Shown piece by piece: positions 1 through 11,079 of a stretch of DNA of 64,000 bases. A program made the position numbers and the translations under genes. How positions within the stretch are numbered: position 1 is the stretch's first letter; each line of letters begins with the position of its first letter. The stretch covers positions 4,340,001 to 4,404,000 of the forward strand of contig OZ024840.1 in NCBI GenBank assembly GCA_964017145.1, in the 5' to 3' direction. This stretch comes from Agrocybe praecox. Taxonomy: Eukaryota > Basidiomycota > Agaricomycetes > Agaricales > Agrocybaceae. The notes under the pieces are model-generated. The model did no database searches. It saw nothing but the letters and a program-made list of their open reading frames with translations, and had not been told where the DNA came from.

Positions 1-882
1 ACTCAGGGAATTATACATGCTGCTATTTGTAATTTGGACCCTCAATGAGGCCGAAATGATACTGCAAGTGCACTGCAAGTGCTTACCGACACTACCATCT
101 GACCCCCAGTGGTCCCCCCCTCCACAAACTACACTGTTGCGCAAACAAGGTTGAGGCCTGTCATGACAATTTGAGTATCAAAGAACATTTCCAGTAGAAG
201 CGACCTCTTACCATTGAGATCCATCCACTTATAAACCTCCCTGCCATACCGTGTAAACTGTTGAAGTTAGTCAGTAACTCAATCCAGTGGACATTAATAC
301 ATGGGACGGGTGGATGACTGCGCCATTCAACATGGTCCCACAGGCGAGAATTTGGCATAAAATCACAGTCAACCACTTCATGGACATGCCCATGCCACAC
401 AGATGTGGTCCGTCGAGGAGAAAAGCAAGTCATGATTGGCGAAACCCGGAAGATTTCCCCCAACGCGGGGGCTCTTGGTAAGCACAAGCAAATACACTTT
501 TGTTCGGCCCCGGCGGCATGCTCAGTGGCTGGGGAGGCAAAGTTCAGAGACAGAAGAAATGAAGGCGAAGGTTTGAAATAATGTGAAGCTGGACTTGAGA
601 AGAATTGCGCTGCATGTGCATCCTGTTTTTTTTCAGCCGCGTTTAAACATTTTACGATCGATTGCGGACCGAGATTTACTTGGGTCGGACTTAAAATAAT
701 CACAGTTTCTAACTCAGTTAATCCGGAGTTTTATTTGGCTTAAACAAATCTAAGCTGAGCGTCCGCCTGTGTAGACCCCAAAGCAGGCGGCTACTTAATT
801 AGGAAGACTATACCTAATTTGGCTCCGTTGGTGTCCGCTCGGCGGCTCATTTGGGTGGCACGTTTTGACTCCAACCACCATC
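1..882. other. 5' intergenic stretch
   Basis: No gene is supported here. A 180-codon open frame on the minus strand (161-703) has no recognisable domain, signal peptide or splice structure and is probably chance. The last 60-100 bases should hold the promoter of the FAS1 gene that follows; no clear TATA box is visible. Confidence 0.5.
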
Positions 883-1641
883 ATGCATCTCCACAGGGCC
901 TTTTTTCCTTTCCTCGTACTTCCACTCCTCTCAACTGCTTCAGCTTTCCAAGAAGAGCAAATAGTTATGCCAGAGGTGCATGTCTACATTCCCCAGATAA
1001 CACCACAGCCCACTCTCGCAGATCTGCTCACAATTGAGCCATCTGCCTCTATCTTCTACTCCTATGCTCGTGAACTCGAAATGAGCGCCATGTTTTCGAA
1101 CCACGACACGAAAGTTACACTCTTTGTACCCATCAATAAGGCTGTTATGGCCCTCGCAAGGAGACCGTGCGCGCATTATAGTTCTCTGCATCAATGTATA
1201 ACTAATTTTGTTTAAAACAGTCACCAAGGCCCAGAAACTAATGTTGAAATTGAGCTCAGTGAAGAACAATTTCATAACAGAGCAAAGAATAATGTCGAGA
1301 AGTGGGTCTCAGCTCATGTCGTACCTGTAAGCAAAATCGTCATTTGCCTTGAGTTCTCGGACTGAAATATATTTCAGGAATACCCCTTAGTACTAGATTC
1401 AAATGAGCACCCCACGCTCCTGCATCGCAAGTCTATTTCTTTCTCCCCACTCCCAAAGGCTGGGGGTCACGGACCTGAATGGAGTCGTGTTGTGCTTGAC
1501 AATGGTGCAAAGATCATTGGAAAGAAAGAGGTATATATAATTGTCCCTTGCCGTGATGCGCATCTTATCCTGACCATCACTGTGCCTTAGGGTTTAAATG
1601 GTGATCTGTATATCATCGACGGAACCATCTCGGTCGACTAG
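883..1641 (+). CDS. Secreted FAS1 (fasciclin) domain protein
   Basis: Predicted cell-surface or cell-wall protein with one FAS1 domain, a fold associated with adhesion. Four exons (883-1166, 1221-1326, 1378-1530, 1591-1641) join in frame to 197 aa. The ATG at 883 is chosen because it opens directly onto a signal peptide (MHLHRAFFPFLVLPLLSTAS). FAS1 signatures follow: 'TLADLLTIEPSASIFYSYAR' near the start, 'TLFVPINKAVMAL' mid-protein, then 'NVEKWVSAHVVP' and the closing 'NGDLYIIDGTI' strand. The length fits the small single-FAS1 proteins common in mushroom genomes. All introns are 51-60 bp GT-AG. No GPI-type C-terminus is present, so it is probably soluble or wall-associated. Convergent with the DUF6534 gene downstream. 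Confidence 0.85.
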
Positions 1642-2089
1642 ATAATTTGGACTCACATATTGTATTTTTACTGATGAATTGGATACCTTTTTGAACCCCC
1701 TTCCCCCTCCCCATCAGTTCCCCTTCGGTTCTGGGAGATCTAGTGGCACTCTTCCAGTATCAACGACTATGATATATTGCAGATCAGTTTGCAGTGAGAT
1801 CAAAGATTGCTCCCATGTCTGGGATGCTTGCGCAGTCGATGTTATGCGCTTGGTGAACAGCTCAGCAATCCAGAAAAAGTGCATCAAGAAAATGCATGTT
1901 TCGCGTTTCTCGCAATCCTTCTGGCTTTCTGTGTCTCCACTACCTTCGCACACTATCTCTTGGGTTTTCAAATGTTGAATTCGTATGTTTAAAGGTGGTG
2001 TGGAGTTTGGACACGACCCCACTGACATTGTCACAACGAGCTCGCTGAAATTAGTTATTATTACATTTTTTTGCAATGCTGTTGATGGT

Positions 2090-4049
2090 TTAAGTACTAC
2101 TGCTGGGTATAATAGGTTCCTTGGGCGGAAAGCCATCTTCAGAATCCTCTGCCTTCATGCAGTGTGAGTCAGGCGGCGAGAATAAGACCATGCGAGCGAC
2201 TTACATATGCTTGGAAGTTATCTGAAGCTATCCGCGGGATATTGAACTGCATCAGGTCAATGGCATTCGAATGAGCTCGGCGCAGTTCATTGCGGGAATT
2301 TAGTCTACAGATACATCGTTAGTCTGTGGAGGAGATGGTGAAGTAAAGACCTCACGTTGCCAGCAACGAGTTAGCATAAACTGTATTTATTTTGTCAAAA
2401 CGCGACAAAAATTGTGGTTCGAACGGTACTCACGCTTTCCTATAACGAAGTGAAGGCCGAGGAATACCAGGCTATTGTCGAGTGTTATCCACTGAAGATA
2501 AGCTTTTAGTACAAGAATTAGTTCAAGAATGGGCAAGACATACGCATAATAGCGACGCAACTGTCGCGGCACTAAGGAATCGGCTCAGCATAACCGACAA
2601 CGAAACGAAGTAACATCACATAGCACACCTCGTCAAACTACCTATTTCGAATGTGTAAAGTATAAGGATATCTATTAGGGAATGTAGCCTATAAAGCGAA
2701 TGTTAAGCATGAAAACACAGGATATAGGAAGCAGACGCTTACGTTATGCTATGTTTCCTTCTTTTCCGCAGCAAGTAGAACATAGAAAAGGTGATCAATA
2801 TGTCGATGGCTGAAGACAGACTCAGTCCCAACGAAAACAGCCACTTCATCGTCCGGTTAGCATCACTTCAAGAGATAAGGTCATATACTTACTTGAAAAT
2901 GATCTCTGAAATGAGTGTAACTGCGGAGGCGTATCCTGCAAATGTAAGTGTCAGGATCATCAAGCAAAATAAATTGGCCAAAACATACATTTCTCCTCCA
3001 GAGACTGGAGTGCAAGATGAAAGGCAGATAAGCTAATGTCCATGTACTTTATACTTTGTACCCACCAGAAGCCGCCGCTAAAAATTCGATTGTAAATGAA
3101 ATTGTTCTCGAGATTTTTCGCAGAGTCAAACTCCGTACCTAAGCGGAAAAGAGCCAGTAGCATCTGCATATTCAATCAAATATTGAGAAAATACAAAAGT
3201 ATATGCCATGGTAATACGACTAACCACAATGCATGGTAGGATCTTTCTGCAATCGTTTACTGTGGCCGCACCATCAGATGGTTGTACACCATGCCTGGGA
3301 AGTAGTGTTACTTACGATAATACATTCGGTGAGCGAAAAGGCTGCATGTCTCACAGGGCGTCCGTTAGAGTCGTAAACACGTCGTTCATCAAATGTGTCT
3401 TACCCATGCGTAAGGAAAGTGAGGGCTGCCTGGTCGTGCCGTAAGAATTTCAAGTTATCATCGACAGCAATATTGGATGACGTACCGTAAGAACCACTGT
3501 CAACTACACCCAAGAACCCAATATAAACCGTCAGAAGAACGCCTAGAGTGAACGCTAGAACTCACTGCAACAGTTCTGCAAGGGAAGATAAGAAGCCAAA
3601 AAAAGAATAACGCAAAAACTTGCTTACGGTGGGATGTGATCAACGTAACAGATTGCACCAAAATTATCAATAAATGAACTCCACAACGACGCCCAAACCA
3701 GCCCCGTATGCAACAGCTCCAGAGTCCTACATCCCCCACATTAATCAGGCAAGATCTTGAAAGGAGAAAGGATATGTTCTCCACCATACAAATAATACCT
3801 TAAAAATTCAAAGATCAGACGAGGAAAATTTCAAAATAGAAAGGACTCACAAATCCTTTCAAGTATTTATTATCCCGAGGGTATGATTTAAGATAGATAA
3901 TGCATTGCACACAAAAGATACCGGACAAGCTGGAAAAGGAGGGCATACACCATCAGCGCGGAACTGGGTAAGTTGATAAGGGAGGAATACCTAGAAGCAG
4001 CTAATGCACCAAGAAGGATCGCACCATATGTACCTGGATCGACCTTCAT
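2090..4049 (-). CDS. DUF6534-type multi-pass membrane protein
   Basis: Basidiomycete-specific membrane protein of unknown function. The start 'MKVDPGTYGAILLGALAAS' is the usual opening of the family. Exons then give 'LSGIFCVQCIIYLKSYPRDN', 'LVWASLWSSFIDNFGAICYV', 'ALTFLTHGLFAHRMYY', 'WLFSLGLSLSSAIDILITF', 'LIDILILYTFEIGSLT' and 'NSLVFLGLHFVIGKVYANSL', all typical of DUF6534 helices 1 to 7. The C-tail ends in a short acidic, Pro/Ser segment (stop 2090-2092). At least ten short exons are needed, one of them an apparent 10-nt microexon (3566-3575). Exons between about 2960 and 3330 are not fully resolved, so the exact protein length is uncertain. These proteins resemble 7-TM receptors in topology, but no ligand or partner is known to me. 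Confidence 0.75.
3566..3575 (-). other. Candidate 10-nt microexon of the DUF6534 gene
   Basis: On the minus strand this 10-base stretch sits between a TTGCAG acceptor and a GTGAGT donor. Including it joins the exon ending in 'DHIP' plus CC to the exon 'AALTFLTHG' without breaking the frame and gives a continuous family-like sequence (P-T-V-A-A-A-L-T). Leaving it out, or reading through, breaks the frame. Confidence 0.5.
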
Positions 4050-6141
4050 GAAGGTCTATCGCGGGACTACTATCACTAACGTCGGTCAGCGACTATGGGG
4101 GACGGGGACATGGGCAAGGGCGCCCATCCATGGATGACATGGCTTCTTTATAGTGAGCAGCCACTCGACTCCTGGATCATATGTCTGGCTTCGGCTTCGG
4201 CTCTCAGACGTCCGTGAGCCAGAAAGTATATTATTGTTGCGGGTCCAATTAAAGCATCAGAGATTCAGACATAAGTTCATGTCTGAATTACCACTCGGAG
4301 CTATGAACGTCAATCAAATCAAACCAATAAATCAAGACATATCGATGCACCGCACCTTGCTAAAGTGGGAATAGTTAGAAGCGAGAACACCGATAAAATA
4401 TCATTCCAACAAGGCACCGACCAACTAATGAGGATACGATCGGGATGCTCCTTGTGAGGCCGTGATACCAAATTTCTGGTTGAGTTTTTTGATGAGGCTT
4501 GAGTGAAACTTGAAGTATGAACGCATGATTTGGATATTCAAATTGATTTGTAGAAACCTGACAGTGTTAACAAGAGTCAGGCGCAGCGACGTTTAACTCG
4601 GCGTTTTCAGCGCGACAATATTCAAGTGGCAAGGAAACGCGTAGAGCCTATGGACGTGGCAATAAAGTTCAGTCTAGTCCGTTGGTTGCTGACATTTGAT
4701 GATGATATTGTTGATCAATACACCGATATAAATACTTGCCAGCCTGCGAAGAATGCGGACAGTTGAGACTTCACAGCGCGAAGCAATGTATCGCTAAGAG
4801 AAATGAATGGTAGCGCCATCGGTAAATTATGCGACGGCCTTGAACGATTTTCCCGCTGATCAAGCATTTTCTCTACTTGCTTCATTCAAATTCATAAAAC
4901 ACCCAATTCGCTGAGCACCACCCAGCTTGATAACGGAAAGAAGATAGAAGATAGATTAAAGATCAAAGATGGTAAAATTTCACGCACATGCTTTCCTGAA
5001 GTCATTTTTTATCAAAAGTGATATCACATAACAGAAGATCGACACTCAAAAAATTAAACAGTGAACACAGGTCAGGCATCGGAATCATGATGAATGAGCA
5101 CGGGTCCTGAAAAATGCTCTTTCTCTGACACTGACTGCCAGCGGGTACTCTACTCATCCGTCAACGGGACGAGATATGTTGATTTCGAAGGTTCGACCAG
5201 TTTTAAGAGCTCTGAATCTCGTTCGTAACTGGAGAATTGTCGGCTGATTTCTCACTGAGTGTTGGAAAATTGGCGAGCTGAAGGTCTTGGGAAATTTGGG
5301 TTCAGGTGACGACATCCCCCGTACAAGTGTTGCGAGGGGAAGACAGTCTAAGCTGCGGAGCCGGATGGTCAAGTCAGGCAGAGAGCAAGGGGGAAAGCCA
5401 AATGGCGAAAACTCCCAATGATCGCTTTTAATGTCTAGGTGTGGACAGCCATGACCTACGATTCATTAGGATCAGAAGAGGCTAGGGAAAATATATTCAA
5501 TAAAATATAGGTGTATTTGTGGAGATTTGCTACTCACCAAATTCAACATTGACGCCAGTTCCAGGTCATTGGCATTATTGGATGAGAATAATACGTTCAT
5601 GGCCAATGGGTATATTCTAGCACCGTACGGTTGGATGTATTTCATGTTTCAACGCGTTCCAGAGTAGATCGTTTATCCAGAAAGTCATTCACATTTGCAA
5701 GAACTGCCATTTAATACGATGTCGGCCACCCAAGATTGTAACGCCGAGTTAGTTTTTCGTGTTTGTGGAGACTAAATGATCGTTGAAAAGATGCACACGC
5801 CGTTTGTCGTCGGTCCTGTATTTGTGTCGGCTATTCAATTTCAAGGCATAGTTTTCATCATTGCTCAATTAGCACAGCGCTCACGAGCATTGCGAGCAAG
5901 AGGTTTGACAGGAAATAAAAATTGGTATCTTCGGCTCACATTTTAAGGTAAAGGAAGTATTTCCTATCAGCTTCAGAGATACGCGTCGATTCAAGTTAAG
6001 CAGTAAAACCTGGCCGTTGAAGAGCAACAAAATGATGATGGCCGTCTGTCTCGACACGTCGCGTCTCCGTAGTTTCCCACGATCCAATAGTAACCCCTCA
6101 TCTTGCCCCTCATCGCTGGTCGTTGGTACATAACCTTCATA
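4050..6141. other. Long divergent intergenic region
   Basis: About 2.1 kb between the starts of the DUF6534 gene (-) and the coatomer gene (+). Short open frames on both strands look random. I see no transposon ends, tandem repeat or RNA gene. It should contain both promoters, but I cannot point to a convincing core element. Confidence 0.45.
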
Positions 6142-9100
6142 ATGTCTTCAGCGGACTCATCATGCTACACTGTTGTCTTCGAGTCCAGCGCTGAGTATCC
6201 GTCAGCTTCTGAGCTCCGGTCAGGCCTCGAGAAAGGTTCTGATGAAGTCAAAATCGACACGTTGCGAAAGATTATAGTATCGACTATCAATGGAAATCCT
6301 CAAGTGAGCGCATATATGCTATCATGTCTGCACTAAATCTCAAAGCTAGGCAGCCTACCTTGATGATGCCAATCATCCAATACATTATGCCCTCGCGAAA
6401 CAAGCAGCTCAAAAAGTTGTTGCATTTCTATTGGGAAGTGTGTCCCAAATATGACGAAAACGGGAAGCTAAAGCAGGAGATGATTCTTGTTGTGTGCGTG
6501 GTCATCCAACTATAATGCCGATAATTAAACTGAATTATTCACGAAGCAACGCCATCCGAAATGATCTCGTACGTTGTCTTGTTTTCTCTGTAACATACGT
6601 CAACTAATGTTCGAATAGCAACACCCTAACGAATACATCCGTGGTGCAAGCTTACGCTTCTTACAAAAGATTGCAAAGGACCAGGAGCTACTTGAACCTC
6701 TGATACCCACGTGCAGAGCATGTCTAGAGCACAGACATTCTTATGTTCGCAAGAACGCTGTCTTCGCCTTATATTCAATCTATCGCGAATTCGAACACCT
6801 CATACCCGATGCTCCTGAACTCATGTATACCTTCCTAATCGCCGAAAGCGACTCATCCTGCAAACGCAACGCCTTCGTTTTCCTGGCTCACTGTGCAATG
6901 CCTAAAGCTGTGGAATATATCCTGAGCATCTATGACTCGATCGGCACATTGGACGAAGCCTTGCAGATGAGCATAATTGAGGTCATCCGCCTCGATTGCA
7001 AGAACGATTCCACTCACCGCGTATGTCTCCATTTTCTCATAGTCTCAATTGAATTTCTGATAAAGTATCATTAGTCAAGATACATTCGTTGCATCTTTGA
7101 ACTCCTAAATGCGTCATCACATGCAGTCAAGTATGAAGCTGCCACAACTTTAACAACCCTTACCCAAAACCCCGCGGCTGTCAAAGGTCGGGAATCTGTT
7201 GATCTTTTTCTTCCTTTTCTTGATGTCTTTTGCAGCCGCTGCCTCCACTTTCATCACTCTTGTCATCAAGGAATCTGACAATAACGTTAAACTCATTGTT
7301 TTGGATCGCCTGGATAATTTGCGCGCTAAACATGGGCATGTTCTGGATGGACTAATTATGGATGTACTCCAGGTTTTATCAAGGTATGCATCACCCCTTA
7401 TGATGTATACCGTATCAGGCTCACATTCCATTCCGTCATAGTGCTGATATGGAAGTACGCCGAAAGGCCATGGCCATTGTCTTGAGCATGACTTCTAGTA
7501 GAAACGTTGAAGAAGTCGTTCTCTTCTTGAAGAAGCAACTGCAAAAAACTCAGGAAGCTGACTTTGACAAAGTATGCATTTATTATTAACATAAATTCTA
7601 ATTCGTTATAATCTAAGCGCATCCGCTCGTCTTTATCAACAGGCTCCGGAATATCGTCAACTCCTAATTCAATCCATTCATGTGACTGCCATCAAGTTTT
7701 CAGAGGTTGCCGCAAGTGTTGTCCATGCTCTGATGGAATTCCTCGGTGATTCGAACAATCCTTCAGCGCTTGATGTTGTTGCATTTGTTCGGTATGTTTT
7801 TTAATCTCCTTACGGAATAAAAATCCGTCTCACAATATTGTCATTTTAGGGAGGTTGTCGAGAAATTCCCACATCTTCGGTCAACTGTCTGCGAGAAGCT
7901 CATTTCCACCCTTCCCGAAATCAAGTCAGGCAAAGTTTTCCGAGGCGTCCTGTGGATCTTGGGAGAATATGTCGAAACGGTTGCTGATATTCAGAGCGCT
8001 ATGCGCGAGATCCGCAAGGTTATTGGAGAGATTCCTATCCTTGCATCTGAACAACGTCTCCTGGACGAAGCTGGTGGAGACGGTGATGATGACGAGAAGG
8101 ACAAAGAGAAGCCCAAGACAGAAAGTCGACCTAAAGTGTTGGCCGATGGAACATATGCGACTGAGTCTGCATATACCAGTGCTGGTGCCGCCAGACTAGA
8201 GGCAGTGAAGGCAGCCTCTAAGCCACCTCTGAGAAGTGCGTTTCTTTTTGGTTTGCTACCTGTCAGCATACTGACCAATATGTGTAGCTCTACTCCTTGG
8301 AGGAGATTTCTTTACTGGTGCTGTACTGTCCGCCGCGTTGACGAAATTGGTCCTTCGCTTTGCGGAAAAATCTCAGGACACTGTCGCTTCGAACATTCTG
8401 CGGGCAGAGGTATGTAGTTCGTATATCTGTTTGCTGCAGTCGCTAATTACCTTTCAGTCGATGCTTATTATGACTTCCATTATTCGTGTCGGCCAATCCA
8501 AATTTGTGACTGTGCAAATCGACGAAGACTCCAACGAGCGTATTATGAACTGTATTCAAACACTTAGCGAACTCAAATCGCAACCAGCTGTTCAGGAAAT
8601 GTTCTTGGAGGACACTAAGACTGCCTTCACGAAGATGTTGGGAGCTCAAGAGGTTAGTCTTTCGAGTTATATTTACTATCTTGTCGCGAATAAGTTTTAC
8701 GTGCAGAAACGAGCTGCCGAAAAGAAGGAAGCCGAAACAGTGAAGAAGGAAGTTTCTATCCAAGTGGACGATCTTTTATCATTTCGCCAATTCTCGAAGA
8801 AGACTGCCGATGAAGCCATTGACGTCAGTTTGCATTCTTCATTCCACCTGTTATTTTCGAGACTAATTTTTTCACTCCATATAGTACGACGAAGATGTCG
8901 GTCGTGCTACTGGCTCAGGAGAAGTTCAAGAAGACTTCATGTCTAACTTGAGCAGAATTTCCCAGCTGACCGGTGAGTAAATTGGCAATAAAATAGCCTC
9001 TCTACTCACGAATATTTCTGGTCAGGTTTCTCCGATCCTATTTACGCCGAAGCGTATGTCAAGATGCACGGCTTCGATATTCTTCTCGGTCCGTTTACAT

Positions 9101-9954
9101 ATTCCCTTTCACTTGGAATCTAATTGATTCTTAAAATTCTTCCCTAGATGTCCTATTGGTTAACCAAACGCCTAATACCTTGCAGAACCTCTGCTTAGAC
9201 TTCGCAACTCTGGGCGATTTGAAGATTGTCGAAAGACCTGCTGTCTATACCATTGCTCCTCACGGCTTCCAGAGCATCAAAGCAACCATTAAGGTTTCTT
9301 CCACCGAGACTGGTGTCATCTTTGGAAGCATTCTCTGGGAGGGACCTAATATGTCTGAAGCTTGCGTGATTCTGAACGACATTCACATCGATATTATGGA
9401 TTATATCAAACCTGCTTACTGCAACGAGGCACAGTTCCGTAGCATGTGGACAGAGTTTGAGTGGGAAAATCGTGTCAATGTCAATAGCAGCTTATCGTTA
9501 GTGTTTTTTTTTTCTTTCATTTCCGGAACTTCCGTATCTTCCTTGTACTAATGGATAATTCTCAGTGATCCTCGAGAATACTTGAAACATGTAATGAAAG
9601 CCACCAACATGTCTTGCCTTACACCGGATGGCGCTACCTCCGGAGATTGCGATTTCTTGTCAGCAAACATGTATGCCCGTAGTCTGTTCGGTAAGCATCT
9701 GGCTTGGCTTAGTCGGTATCCATCTTGCTGACTAGTCTGTTTATCAGGCGAGGATGCCCTGGCTAATTTATCCATTGAAAGAACGGAGAATGGTACGATC
9801 ACTGGTCATGTTCGTATCCGTAGCAAGACGCAAGGTATTGCTCTGTCGCTGGGCGACAAAATTACTATGGGTGAGACACTCCACCATCTATATCCCTGGT
9901 CAAAATTAATATATCATCGTAGCTCAAAAAGATACCAAGCCATTGACGGTGTAG
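6142..9954 (+). CDS. SEC26: Coatomer subunit beta (beta-COP)
   Basis: Beta subunit of the COPI vesicle coat, which drives retrograde Golgi-to-ER transport. The N-terminal alpha-solenoid is nearly diagnostic: '[20 protein letters not shown]', '[20 protein letters not shown]', '[20 protein letters not shown]', '[20 protein letters not shown]'. A Lys/Glu-rich linker is encoded around 8090-8130. The C-terminal appendage includes '[20 protein letters not shown]', '[20 protein letters not shown]' and '[20 protein letters not shown]'. The ATG at 6142 gives the expected start followed by '[20 protein letters not shown]'. Stop 9952-9954 follows '[10 protein letters not shown]'. About a dozen short introns interrupt it; exon 1 is 6142-6303 and exon 2 begins at 6354. 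Length looks normal for the family. Confidence 0.95.
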
Positions 9955-10246
9955 AGTCGTGGTTATATCTTCCTCCATTGGCCCTTTTTGTAGCATGTAG
10001 TTTAAGTCGGAATTTCTATCTAATCTTCTCGTTTTCCATGAACAGTAGGAGTATTGCTCCGTTCATGATATGATATTGAGACTAGTCCACAAACACTATT
10101 TCCACTGAGTGGGAAATTGAAATTCTCGGGAAGAAAACAAGCCGGCTAGCCGGTTTCTCACCAGGTTCACTTCAATCATGAAGTCACTTGTACTACTGGC
10201 TGTTTTAACACTAAGCTATTCCTTATTAACTTCATCCGTCGTCGCG

Positions 10247-11067
10247 ATGCTTGGTAAATTCTCATTATTATCCAAGACGTGTACCAGCTCATTCTATTCA
10301 AGTTGTTGGTCTTACAGGTGGTATAGCCACCGGAAAGTCAACAGTTTCTAGTCTGCTCAAATCGTCTCATATACGCATAGTCGACGCAGATGTCATTGCC
10401 CGACAAGTCGTCGAACCTGGAACTCCTGGTCTTGCTAGAATAAAGGCTACATTTGGATCCGAAGTTCTTCTCCCCGACGGGAGTCTCGATAGGAAGAAAT
10501 TGGGAAGCATCATCTTCAATGATGAAGCTAAACGAAAGCAGCTGAACAAGATTGTACATCCTGCGGTGAGGAAGGCCATGCTGTGGCAAGTCCTGGGATA
10601 CTGGATAAGGGGATACAAGTATTGTATCATGGATGTGCCCCTCCTGATAGAAGGTGGACTCTGGCAATGGGTGGGCTTGGTGGTGGTGGTGTACTGGTGC
10701 GTTATGAGTGTATTCTATTTTTTTAATCTTCGCTGACATATTTCCTAGCTCTGACGACCTACAGCTACAACGGCTGATGCTGCGTGATGGATCGTCAAAA
10801 GAGGATGCTATGTCTCGCTTGAATTCTCAACTACCAATATCTGAGAAAGTATCCTACGCTGACATTGTCATCGACAACTCTGGCACAAAACAGGAATTAG
10901 AGGCGAACATAGACAACCTCATTCGCAAACTAGAAAAGCAAGCGGGATGGTTGTGGCGTTTGAGTTGGCTCCTGCCTCCCATAGGTCTCATTTCCGCTGT
11001 TTGGACACTTGGGTGGAAGAGATTATTCCAAAAACGTAGAACAACACCCAGTCAGTCTTCTCTATAA
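10247..11067 (+). CDS. CAB5: Dephospho-CoA kinase
   Basis: Catalyses the last step of coenzyme A synthesis, ATP-dependent phosphorylation of dephospho-CoA. Exons 10247-10253, 10303-10696 and 10749-11067 join to 239 aa. The protein opens with MLVVGLTGG and a P-loop GGIATGKST. It continues with 'IVDADVIARQVVEPGTPGLA', 'GSLDRKKLGSIIFND', 'LNKIVHPAVR' and 'IMDVPLLIE', all hallmarks of the CoaE/Cab5 fold. A C-terminal hydrophobic stretch (WLLPPIGLISAVWTLGW) suggests membrane anchoring. The first coding exon is only 7 nt if the ATG at 10247 is used. An in-frame ATG at 10178 would add 23 mostly hydrophobic residues. The stop lies 12 bp from the stop of the convergent gene on the other strand. Confidence 0.92.
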
Positions 11068-11079
11068 AACTAGTATGTA

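Noticed and set aside
161..703. 180-codon minus-strand open frame
   Set aside because: No signal peptide, domain or splice pattern, and its composition matches the surrounding non-coding DNA; most likely chance.
762..790. Short hairpin (CCGCCTG / CAGGCGG) before the FAS1 gene
   Set aside because: A 7-bp stem with a 14-base loop is expected by chance in 64 kb; hairpin terminators are not expected in fungi.
3480..3560. Frameshift or pseudogene call in the DUF6534 gene
   Set aside because: The apparent frame break disappears when a longer intron and a 10-nt microexon are used, giving continuous family sequence.
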